Source of the DNA: Streptomyces sp. NBC_00344
GTDB lineage: Bacteria; Actinomycetota; Actinomycetes; Streptomycetales; Streptomycetaceae
Length of the DNA: 64,000 nucleotides
Reading direction: 5' to 3'
Assembly (NCBI RefSeq): GCF_036088315.1
Contig: NZ_CP107996.1
Span: 1,694,501 to 1,758,500 of the forward strand
The notes below the pieces were generated by a model. That model had not been told where the DNA came from and searched no databases. It saw only the letters and a list, made by a program, of their open reading frames with translations. Shown one piece after another: positions 45,413 through 52,069 of this stretch (positions within the stretch are counted from its first letter, which is position 1; the number at the start of each line of letters is the position of its first letter). The translations under genes and the position numbers were made by a program.

Positions 45413-46404
45413 GGGCGTTCTCCGTTCAGTCTCGCTTTCGCGCTGATGCGGGTAAATGAAAGAGACCCCCGGCGGGGCCCGAAGTCTGACGCCGTGCGGT
45501 AGCGGAGCCTCGTTGACGAGCGACCCCACGGAGGAGAGGAACGCTGGCTACTCGTTGACGTGCTCGACGCTGCCGCACGGCGATGCGCCGGCGGGTGGGA
45601 GAGGACCAGCGCCGACGCAGCTTTAGGGGTGTCACTTTGCGTGACGAATTCACTCGTTCAGTGCCCGATATGCCGGGTTTTCAGTGGCTCCGGTCAGAAC
45701 GGCTCTGAGCGCCTGTGTGCGGCCCTGTAGCCCCGCGTGGCCCCCGGGGTCCATATCGACGCACAATCGCCTCAGACGGCCTCTCAGGGCCGTCTCGGCC
45801 GTCCTCCCGTTCCGCCCCCGAGTCGCCGGTTGCGGTCGAGCGAGTGCGACGAGAGGCGGAAAAACAAAGGGGTTCACTTGAGTTATCGGGGGGGTGTGAT
45901 GCACGTAGCGTGTTATAGCAGACAATAGCCTCAGTTCCTTTGCCATAACATTGCCAAAAGCATCCGCATCGTGAGATTCTTGACCTGTACACGTCGGGAA
46001 CGGGCGTCGACTAACGCCCGCGCAATTAGCACACTCACTGACTCTTGTCACGGCTACCGTAAGTGACAATCCTCTGCCACCCGTCGCCTTCGGATCGCCC
46101 GTGAACGTCGACACGGGCCCCGCTGCCGTCAGCGCACACGCTCTGTGATCGTTTCCCCGCTTCCGACGGCTCGTGAGGGCTTGCGGCTCTGTGCGGCTCT
46201 CTAACGGCCTAGCGGGGGTTCAGTGTCTCCAACTACCGGAACGGGCTCAGAGGCGCCACAGGGGGCCGTGGAGCGCCGTCCTGCCGCCAGCCTCCGTCAG
46301 AGCCCTCCTCCGCCCCCCGCCTCGGCGCTCTTCGACGTCGGGAAGGGCAGTCTGGCCAGAGTGTCAAATTACGACCCCTCTACAAGACTTCTTAGGAGTC
46401 ACGG
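45413..46404. other. Mostly non-coding kilobase of the element
   Basis: No gene here is well supported. Parts around 45890-46010 are AT-richer and probably hold promoters (CTGCTATAACACG on the minus strand resembles a -10 region). A possible short minus-strand frame is listed separately. Could include an origin or control region, but no iterons beyond the short repeat at 46431-46498 were seen. Confidence 0.5.
45650..45877 (-). CDS. Possible small basic protein (75 residues)
   Basis: A GTG-initiated frame whose product ends GATENPAYRALNE and is Arg/Ala-rich (ATRGRNGRTAETALRGRLRRL). The end reads like genuine protein, but there is no ribosome site and third-position GC is low. It may be a leaderless gene, the remains of a longer one, or chance. 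Confidence 0.3.
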   Translation of the reverse strand: MNPFVFPPLVALARPQPATRGRNGRTAETALRGRLRRLCVDMDPGGHAGLQGRTQALRAVLTGATENPAYRALNE

Positions 46405-46551
46405 GTGAAGAAGGTTTCCCAGATGGGGGTCAATTGGACCAGCTTGGGCATAACCCCAGCTCAGACCCCATGCATTCTGACCGGCCAATTGGACCAGCGT
46501 CCGGCGGAGGCGGGGGAGGCCGACGACACCAACCCGGCAATAGCCCCGTAA
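46405..46551 (+). CDS. Possible 48-residue protein encoded across a direct repeat
   Basis: GTG at 46405 has AGGAGT 6 bases upstream and opens MKKVSQMGVNWTSLGITPAQ; it ends EADDTNPAIAP. The 13-base direct repeat CAATTGGACCAGC (46431-46443, 46486-46498) lies within it, read in two different frames. Composition is protein-like, but nothing is recognised. Could also be a leader peptide or the 3' remnant of a larger gene. Confidence 0.4.
   Translation: MKKVSQMGVNWTSLGITPAQTPCILTGQLDQRPAEAGEADDTNPAIAP
46431..46498. repeat. 13-bp direct repeat CAATTGGACCAGC, two copies
   Basis: Identical 13-mers at 46431-46443 and 46486-46498, 55 bases apart start to start. AT-richer than surroundings. Possible binding sites for an element protein or a trace of duplication. 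Confidence 0.6.
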
Positions 46552-46616
46552 CGGACATGGGCAGTGTCAAACTGGCCGGAGTTTGTCCAGCCCCCGCGAG
46601 ACGTCAGGACAGCACG

Positions 46617-46650
46617 AAGGGCCACCCCTGACGCTCCAGGAATGGCCCTT
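46617..46650. terminator. 8-bp stem hairpin, probably bidirectional terminator
   Basis: AAGGGCCA (46617-46624) pairs with TGGCCCTT (46643-46650), loop 18 bases, between the minus-strand Cys-rich gene (stop at 46666) and the possible plus-strand small gene. Confidence 0.65.
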
Positions 46651-46665
46651 GATCACTACGCGTCA

Positions 46666-47187
46666 CTACACAGCTGCACGCATGGCGCGCACAACCTCCT
46701 GCGTCTGCACCCCACACGGTCCGCACAGCGGCTGCCAGGTTCCGTCGACGTCCGCGGGCTCCGTGATGCAGTCCTCGAAGCACCACGCGCAGCCGGCCGC
46801 TTCCCCCCGGCAGTCGGCGCAGAACACCTCTCCGCGCTCGTTTCTGACGGTGGCTATCGTCTGCACCTGGCCGCATGCCTCACAGCATGCCGTCAGACAC
46901 ACGCCCTGCGGGGCGAACGTCGGGACGCCGTAGGCTACGGCCTCCGCTGAGAGCGTCAGGGCTACCGGGTCCATGTTCGGAAGGTTCGCGTCGTCCAGGG
47001 TGGGACCGGCCACGCATACGGCCGCGAAGTCGAGCACCGAGAGCGCGTCATGTGTAGCGATGGTGACCGCGCATCCAAGCTGATCGCACAAATCGAACCC
47101 GAGCGATCGCAGGTCGTCCCGCTCCACGTCGGTGGCGACGGGGCCGACGAGCAGAACGCTTGCGGGGGTGGTGATGACGTCTGCCAT
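46666..47187 (-). CDS. Cys-rich protein with Rossmann-like N-terminal domain (173 residues)
   Basis: The N-terminal 100 residues alternate strand and helix (ASVLLVGPVATDVERDDL, CAVTIATHDALSVLDFAAVCVAGP, EAVAYGVPTFAPQG), much like small nucleoside deoxyribosyltransferase-type folds. The C-terminal 70 residues hold at least ten cysteines in pairs (CCEACGQ, FCADCRG, CAWCFEDC, CGPCG), probably two or three zinc sites. GGAGT precedes the ATG. It is divergent from the RHH gene across twin palindromes. Function not recognised; the two-domain layout is unusual. Confidence 0.72.
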   Translation of the reverse strand: MADVITTPASVLLVGPVATDVERDDLRSLGFDLCDQLGCAVTIATHDALSVLDFAAVCVAGPTLDDANLPNMDPVALTLSAEAVAYGVPTFAPQGVCLTACCEACGQVQTIATVRNERGEVFCADCRGEAAGCAWCFEDCITEPADVDGTWQPLCGPCGVQTQEVVRAMRAAV

Positions 47188-47261
47188 GATGACTCCTGAA
47201 GTTCTGACGTCGGCCCCGTGCTCTGCCAAGATCCGCGGGGCCTTCGTTGTGTCCGCCGTTG

Positions 47262-47312
47262 GGTGGTTGACCACCTGAAGAGTGACACACACTTGCGGGG
47301 TGGTCAACCACC
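47262..47312. promoter_or_regulatory. Paired palindromic operators in a divergent promoter
   Basis: GGTGGTTGACCACC (47262-47275) and GGTGGTCAACCACC (47299-47312) are each perfect 6-bp-arm palindromes and are exact reverse complements of each other. Centres are 37 bases apart. Each contains TTGACC on one strand, facing outward as a -35-like hexamer for the divergent genes. The adjacent ribbon-helix-helix protein is the natural candidate to bind them. Confidence 0.82.
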
Positions 47313-47328
47313 CTGGCAAGCTGACGTC

Positions 47329-47514
47329 ATGGCCAACCAACACAAGCACCCTGTGCGCGGACTCCGCGGCATCGACGACGAGCTATGGCGTGACTTCGAC
47401 ACCGCCACCATGACGGCCGGCAGCGACCGATCAGCAGTGCTTCGACGGTTCATGGAGTACTACGTCAGGCGGGCGGGTGCAACGCTGCCTGAGCGGCCAC
47501 CAGCGGCGCACTGA
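47329..47514 (+). CDS. Ribbon-helix-helix (CopG/Arc-type) regulator
   Basis: Protein of 61 residues: a basic N-terminal strand (HKHPVRGLRGIDDELWRDFDTAT) followed by helix-turn-helix-like GSDRSAVLRRFMEYYVRR, the normal RHH fold size and pattern. It starts 16 bases after the second palindromic operator, which suggests it represses its own promoter and that of the divergent Cys-rich gene. It precedes the convergent integrase gene, so it may influence integrase expression too. Confidence 0.82.
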   Translation: MANQHKHPVRGLRGIDDELWRDFDTATMTAGSDRSAVLRRFMEYYVRRAGATLPERPPAAH

Positions 47515-47526
47515 GCGCCAACGACG

Positions 47527-47556
47527 GAGCCCCCACCGGATGGCCAGTGGGGGCTC
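47527..47556. terminator. Bidirectional terminator between RHH and integrase genes
   Basis: GAGCCCCCAC (47527-47536) pairs perfectly with GTGGGGGCTC (47547-47556), 10-base loop. It lies 12 bases after the RHH stop and 19 bases after the convergent integrase stop. Confidence 0.85.
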
Positions 47557-47575
47557 TGCTGTGACGTCAGAAGGG

Positions 47576-49177
47576 CTACAGGGCTTCCTGAGCGGTCACG
47601 TCCTCCAGCGCGTCTAGCTCTGGATCAATCCTGCGGTCAATCTCGACGCGTTCGGGCTCCCATTGCCGGCGAGTGGACGGCCCTACGTCGGCCCTGACGT
47701 CAAGAGAGAGCAGCAACAGCCGCCGCTCTGCGACGTCACGCGCTGCCCACTCCTCCGCCACGGTGCGCCCCGTCGGGACCCACTCCCACCGGTCCCGCAC
47801 AACGGGTTCCGCAGACAGTTCCTCCAAGGCTTCCTGCCGGGAGTTGAGCTGCGTCAGTACCGCAGCCTTCGCAGCGCCACGCAGGCCGACAAGCGACGCC
47901 GCCAGCTCTTCGATATCGGCGTTCAGCTCAGCCATTGCCCCGGATCGGTCGCCCGACCCGCCCACACGGACCCGCTCAGTGAACTGGAACGCTCCGAGCT
48001 TCGTCAGTAGCCATTCCTCTACGAGCGATTCCAGCTTCCCAGCGGAGATCGTCACGCCGGGACAGATGCCCGACTCACGAACCGTCGGTTCCTTGGCTGC
48101 CCTGCATGAGTAGATGCTGGCGTCCCGCTCCCCATAGACACGGGTGTTGTAGTACATCCCTTCGTCGCAGCGCGGGCACCAAGCGACATGAAGGAGCAAC
48201 GTAGCTTTACGACGGGGCCGGCGTGGGTCAACGGCTGCCGCATCCAACGCACGCTGAAGCGAGAACCATTCCTCGTCGGTGAGTAGCGCGGGGCCTACCC
48301 TTACGGGCGCTCCTGTGGCATCCCTGACGGCCCGCCGGTCAGACCGCTTGCCCACTACCCGGATACCGCGGAGTACTTCACTTCGTAGGTGCGTGTGCAG
48401 CGCTGAGTAGGTCCACTTCGCGTAGCCCGGAGCAGGGGGCGGAAGAGCCCCCCGGGCGGCACGGCGCTGATCCTGGGGAGACAGCACGCCTGTCCGGTTG
48501 AGCCTGTCAGCTTCACTCGACAGGGTGACACCTGCGCTGACGCGCCGGACCACCTCCCGGAGTACCTCTGCGGTATCCGGTTCGACCTCCAGCCGCTTGC
48601 CCCCCGCTCCATCGGGAACGATCCGAAAGCCGTAAGGCGCAGCGCCTCCGAGCCACCGGCCCGCACGTCGGAGCTCCACCCGTGAGCGCAGGATGCGCCC
48701 CTGGATCAACTCGCGCTCCATCTGCGCGAAGGCAACCATGATGGTGGTCACGAAGCGCCCGTAAGGGCTCGTCAGGTCTACCTGCCCCTGTACGTCGACG
48801 AGCGTCGTACCGCCCGTGTCCAACGTTTCGACGAGCCCCGCAAAGTGGCTGGTTTGGCGGGTGAATCTGTCGATGCTGCGCGCAATGACGACGTCGATAT
48901 GGTGCAGCTCGGAAAGGATCACGCCGAACCCCGGACGGTCATCCGGTCGGATGGAGCCGGACACACCTACGTCATAGGTCACTAGGACGACATCCCAGTT
49001 ACGCAGGCGTGCGAGTGTGCGGCCGTCGTCTTCCTGCGTCGCGATGCTTGTGGAGTCCTCTGCGTCGCGGGACAGTCTCGTCATGACGGCCGCGCGTAGC
49101 CGCCCGTTGACCTGGGGCTTCCCCCACCCCGCCTCGTACTTCGCCACAAGCGCGTCTGATCGCTGCTCGGGTAGCAA
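47576..49177 (-). CDS. Large serine integrase (site-specific recombinase)
   Basis: Recombinase of about 533 residues catalysing integration and excision of the element. Catalytic domain at residues 28-170: nucleophile Ser35 in MTRLSRDAED, then ARSIDRFTRQ and MERELIQGR with conserved arginines. A recombinase domain (PYGFRIVPDG to WTYSALHTHLRSEVLRGI) and a zinc ribbon with cysteines near 333, 336, 357 and 371 (CPRCDEGMYYN) follow, then a coiled coil (NADIEELAASLVGL). TTG at 49177 is chosen because AGGGGAGG lies just upstream; frames reaching further would begin outside the element. Stop is next to the RHH gene; start lies 37 bases from the crossover. Confidence 0.95.
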   Translation of the reverse strand: MLPEQRSDALVAKYEAGWGKPQVNGRLRAAVMTRLSRDAEDSTSIATQEDDGRTLARLRNWDVVLVTYDVGVSGSIRPDDRPGFGVILSELHHIDVVIARSIDRFTRQTSHFAGLVETLDTGGTTLVDVQGQVDLTSPYGRFVTTIMVAFAQMERELIQGRILRSRVELRRAGRWLGGAAPYGFRIVPDGAGGKRLEVEPDTAEVLREVVRRVSAGVTLSSEADRLNRTGVLSPQDQRRAARGALPPPAPGYAKWTYSALHTHLRSEVLRGIRVVGKRSDRRAVRDATGAPVRVGPALLTDEEWFSLQRALDAAAVDPRRPRRKATLLLHVAWCPRCDEGMYYNTRVYGERDASIYSCRAAKEPTVRESGICPGVTISAGKLESLVEEWLLTKLGAFQFTERVRVGGSGDRSGAMAELNADIEELAASLVGLRGAAKAAVLTQLNSRQEALEELSAEPVVRDRWEWVPTGRTVAEEWAARDVAERRLLLLSLDVRADVGPSTRRQWEPERVEIDRRIDPELDALEDVTAQEAL

Positions 49178-49196
49178 TACCCCTCCCCTGTCTCGT

Positions 49197-49232
49197 TCAG
49201 TATGTACCCCCTCCTGGCGGCCCGTGCAGCAG
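49197..49232. other. attR-type junction (yifB N-terminal side)
   Basis: Element sequence TTCAGTATGTACCCCCT meets chromosomal TGGCGGCCCGTGCAG around the core CC at 49213-49214. GTACCC here and GGGTAC at the other junction form the arms of the reconstructed attP. Confidence 0.85.
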
Positions 49233-49943
49233 CAGGTGATGGGCGCCCGTCGCCGCGATCTCGAGTGCGGTGCGGGCGGCCTGCTGCCCGGCCACGTCGG
49301 CCAGGTCGGGGCCTTGGCCGTGCAGGCCGGACGCGGCAAGGCCGGCGCCCGTACCAGCGCCCGGCAGCATCAGTCCGGCCAGTATGGAATCCGGTCGGCC
49401 GTCCACCGGCGCCTCGTCGCCGGGAACCGGTTCACCGGTCAGTACGGCGATGAGCTGCCCCAGGCTCCTCACCCCCAGGACCGAGATTCCCGGCACCAGG
49501 GCGGCCTCCCCCACGGTCTGTTCGGGCACCACGACCTGGCGGTACCCCGCCTCCGCCGCCGCCAGCACGGCAGGCAGGATTCCGCGCACCGGCCTGACCC
49601 GGCCGTCGAGTCCCAGCTCGCCGATGAGTACCAGGTCGGCGATCTCGCCGGGCGGGATCCGCTCGGCTGCGCCCAGCACCGCGCAGGCCACGGCGAGGTC
49701 GAAGCCGCTTCCGCTCTTGGGCACGGAGGCCGGGCTCAGTCCGACGGTGAGTTTCTTCTGCGGCCATTCGGCTCCGGAGTTGACCACGGCGGCCCTGACC
49801 CGGTCCCGGCTCTCCACCAGGCTCTTGTCCGGCAGACCCACCAGCGTGAAGGCGGCTACGCCCGGCTCCAGATCGGCCTGGACCTCCACCACCACACCGT
49901 CGACGCCCAATAGCGCCACCGAGCACGCACGGGCGAAGCCCAT
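49213..49943 (-). pseudogene. N-terminal fragment of the split yifB/comM-type gene
   Basis: About 243 native codons: the ChlI-like N-terminal domain (AFTLVGLPDKSLVESRDRVRAAVVNSG, KKLTVGLSPASVPKSGSGFDLAVA) and the beginning of the AAA+ domain, ending at LLLHGPP where the Walker A motif should continue. The element adds four foreign residues and a TGA. Without its ATPase core the product is unlikely to work. Its ATG overlaps the yraN stop. Confidence 0.92.
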
Positions 49944-50302
49944 CAGGCCACCCCCCGCGCGTGCTCGACCAGCGGCGCCCCGCGGTTCGGCAGCAATACC
50001 CCGACCAGGTCGATGCGGACACCGCCCGGCGGTGGACCACCGTGACTGTCGACCCAGCGCTGGGCGAGATGTCTGAGCCGCTCCGCCTTGATCGGTGTGA
50101 CTGCCGCCATCGGGTGCTCGAAGCGACCGTCCCTGCGGGTTTTCACCTCACAGACGACCAGCGCGTCGCCGTCCCACGCGACGATGTCGATCTCGCCCGC
50201 CCTGCAGCGCCAGTTCCGCTCGACGACGGTCATTCCGGCCTCGGCCAGCTTCCGTGCCGCCAGTCCTTCGCCGTACCGCCCGAGTGCCCCCCGTGCGTTC
50301 AT
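49943..50302 (-). CDS. yraN: UPF0102 family protein YraN
   Basis: Endonuclease-like fold protein of 119 residues. The family signature [26 protein letters not shown] and the nuclease-like core [22 protein letters not shown] (E, D and ExK) are intact. In Streptomyces it leads the yraN-yifB-dprA unit, and here it overlaps the yifB start as TGATG. Probably involved in DNA processing. Confidence 0.93.
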   Translation of the reverse strand: MNARGALGRYGEGLAARKLAEAGMTVVERNWRCRAGEIDIVAWDGDALVVCEVKTRRDGRFEHPMAAVTPIKAERLRHLAQRWVDSHGGPPPGGVRIDLVGVLLPNRGAPLVEHARGVA

Positions 50303-50386
50303 TTCGGCACCACCTCCGGTACCGACAGTGACGCCTGAACTCCCGCCCCGTGGATCTTGGTGGACTACCCGTCGGTTGTGGACAAC

Positions 50387-50695
50387 TCAGCCACCCGGAA
50401 GCTCGAGGTCGCTCTTGTTGAGCTCTTCGATGTTCACGTCCTTGAACGTGAGCACGCGGACCTGCTTCACGAACCTGGCCGGTCTGTACATGTCCCAGAC
50501 CCAGGCATCTGCCATCGAGACCTCGAAGAAGACCTCGCCCTGTACCGAGTGCACTTGCATCTCATAGTCGTTGGTGAGATAGAAACGTCGCTCGGTCTCG
50601 ATCACGTATTTGAACAAACCGACGACGTCGCGGTACTCCCGGTAGAGCTTCAGCTCCATCTCGGTCTCGTACTTCTCGAGGTCCTCGGCACTCAT
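50387..50695 (-). CDS. DUF2469 family protein
   Basis: Protein of 102 residues beginning SAEDLEKYETEMELKLYREYRDVVGLF and containing the conserved YVIETERRFYLTN and FFEVSMADAWVWDMYR. It is a small, strongly conserved actinobacterial protein of unknown function encoded next to yraN and the signal peptidase cluster. ATG 50695 is the conserved start. Confidence 0.9.
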   Translation of the reverse strand: MSAEDLEKYETEMELKLYREYRDVVGLFKYVIETERRFYLTNDYEMQVHSVQGEVFFEVSMADAWVWDMYRPARFVKQVRVLTFKDVNIEELNKSDLELPGG

Positions 50696-50750
50696 GGCAT
50701 GTTCCCCTTCAGCCGCGCGTCCCCCCATTGTGCTCCGGTCCCGTACGCCC

Positions 50751-51287
50751 CTAGGCGATTTCCGGGGTCAGGACCACCGGTGCAGCCGGGGGACCCTCGT
50801 CGAGCAGCGTGCGGAGCAGCCCGGCGAGCCTGGTCGGATACACCGTCTCACGCGCTGCGGACAGTTCGGCGGAGGTCCACCACCTCAGCCCCGCGACACT
50901 GCGCTGTTCCAGGCTCGTCAGGCCGTCCATGACGGTCGCCGTCTCGGTGGTTCGCGCGAGAAAGTACCATTCGTCCTGATTCCAGCGCCGCCCGTCGAAC
51001 GGGAACGAGCAGAGCCGCTTCCACAGCACGGGGCCGAGGTCGATACCGGCGATGCCGGTCTCCTCCCGCACCTCACGCAGCGCCGCCTCCTCGCGGCTCT
51101 CACCCGCCTCCACGCCACCGCCCGGTGTGAACCACCAGGTGCGCGACGGATCAGCGGGCTCGAACCCGTTCATCAGAAGAATGCGGTCGTCCGGGTCGAG
51201 AAGGATCACCCGCGCAACCTTGCGCAGCTCACCGGGGAGAGAGACGGGGTGACTGCCCGGCGGCTGTCCTGGCTCGTCAGCGGACAC
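50751..51287 (-). CDS. Nudix hydrolase
   Basis: Hydrolase of 178 residues acting on nucleoside diphosphate-X compounds. The Nudix box is complete, beginning GGGVEAGESREEAALREV and closing REETGI. The flanking sequence (VILLDPDDRILLMNGFEP, WTPGGG-type strand) is standard. The GTG start lies inside the last codons of the signal peptidase gene at 51277-52023 (11-base overlap), so it is in that operon. Substrate unknown. Confidence 0.9.
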   Translation of the reverse strand: MSADEPGQPPGSHPVSLPGELRKVARVILLDPDDRILLMNGFEPADPSRTWWFTPGGGVEAGESREEAALREVREETGIAGIDLGPVLWKRLCSFPFDGRRWNQDEWYFLARTTETATVMDGLTSLEQRSVAGLRWWTSAELSAARETVYPTRLAGLLRTLLDEGPPAAPVVLTPEIA

Positions 51288-52023
51288 CGGCGAGAGTCTT
51301 CTTCCGCCCCGTTACCCGCGCCAGGGGGCCGTAGAGCGAGCCGCCGAGGATCAGCACGACACCGAGCAGGATCGCCCCCACCACCAGCCTCAGCGGCCCG
51401 GGCTCGGAGACACCGCCCGGCAGTGCGGCGAAACCCTTCGGGCGCTCCATCACCCCGCCGCGCAGCGGCCAGGCAATGGCATCCACCCGTGCGGACACCG
51501 TCGAGAGCGGTACCGAACCGTGCTCGGCGTCCTGGAGGTGCACTCGTGAGTCCATCGAGTTGGTGCGCTCGTCGCCGAGCACGAACAACTGCCCATCAGG
51601 CACCTTCGACGAGAAGTTGGTCGCCGAAGCACGCCCCTTGGCCAGCGGATTGTTCTGCAGATACGGCTCGGCGATCCCCTTGCCGTTCACCGTCAGCCGG
51701 CCCTGGGAGTTGCAGCAGGCGACCTCGTCGCCGCCGAGTCCGACCACCCGCTTCACCATGGGCATGTCGCCCCACTGGGGGTCCTTGAAGATCACCACGT
51801 CGCCGCGGCGCACCTCGTTGCTGTCTATTCGCTGCGCGAGGACCCGGTCCCCCACCTTGACGGTCGGGGTCATCGAGTCCGTCGGCACGGTGTACGGCTT
51901 GTACTCCACCACTCCCCAGGCGAACCCGCCGAGAAAGAGCACACAGCCGATGGCCACGGCCAGGCCCGACAACGTGTTGCCGAGCCGGCCGCGGCCATCG
52001 CTCGTACGTACTGTTCCGCTCAT
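51277..52023 (-). CDS. Type I signal peptidase (fourth of the cluster)
   Basis: Membrane serine peptidase of 248 residues cleaving signal peptides outside the cell membrane. One N-terminal helix (GLAVAIGCVLFLGGFAWGVV), catalytic Ser in VPTDSMTPTVKVGDRV, general-base Lys in MPMVKRVVGLGGDE, the box FVLGDERTNSMDSR, and a C-terminal helix. The ATG at 52023 is one of two close options; the other is 11 codons upstream. The catalytic pair is intact but the SM context (TDSM) differs from its three neighbours (SGSM, SGSM and SESM). Confidence 0.92.
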   Translation of the reverse strand: MSGTVRTSDGRGRLGNTLSGLAVAIGCVLFLGGFAWGVVEYKPYTVPTDSMTPTVKVGDRVLAQRIDSNEVRRGDVVIFKDPQWGDMPMVKRVVGLGGDEVACCNSQGRLTVNGKGIAEPYLQNNPLAKGRASATNFSSKVPDGQLFVLGDERTNSMDSRVHLQDAEHGSVPLSTVSARVDAIAWPLRGGVMERPKGFAALPGGVSEPGPLRLVVGAILLGVVLILGGSLYGPLARVTGRKKTLAGVR

Positions 52024-52069
52024 CGCAGCGTTCACCCACACATCGGAGATCGACATCTGGGAGGGCACC

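Larger units (their letters stand above)
34905..49214. mobile_element. 14.3-kb integrated element with serine integrase and tape-measure gene
   Basis: Bounded by two copies of the crossover dinucleotide CC (34905-34906 and 49213-49214) inside a split yifB gene. Excision at this point would remove 14,308 bases and restore the gene in frame. Contents are an intact large serine integrase beside the right end, a ribbon-helix-helix gene with paired operators, a 1522-residue tape-measure protein, six Cys-rich small proteins, several unknowns and an XRE/TPR regulator at the left end. Codon use is visibly less GC-rich than the flanks. No terminase, portal, capsid, tail tube, lysis or replication gene is recognisable, so it is either a prophage remnant with a working integrase or a satellite-type element. 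Confidence 0.93.

Noticed and set aside
46431..46498. Iteron-type replication origin
   Set aside because: Only two copies of the 13-mer are present and no replication initiator gene was found, so an origin cannot be supported.
46173..46631. 152-codon plus-strand frame covering the direct repeats
   Set aside because: Product is Pro/Arg/Gly-rich and unlike a real protein; the shorter 48-codon frame in another phase has the better ribosome site.
34905..49214. Possibility that the element is a complete prophage or a conjugative (AICE-type) element
   Set aside because: No terminase, portal, capsid, tail tube or lysis gene; no FtsK-like TraB translocase, Rep protein or excisionase was recognised. 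Only the integrase and tape-measure genes are phage-like.
34905..49214. tRNA gene attachment site for the element
   Set aside because: No tRNA is present at either end; the target is the protein-coding yifB gene and the integrase is a serine rather than tyrosine type.
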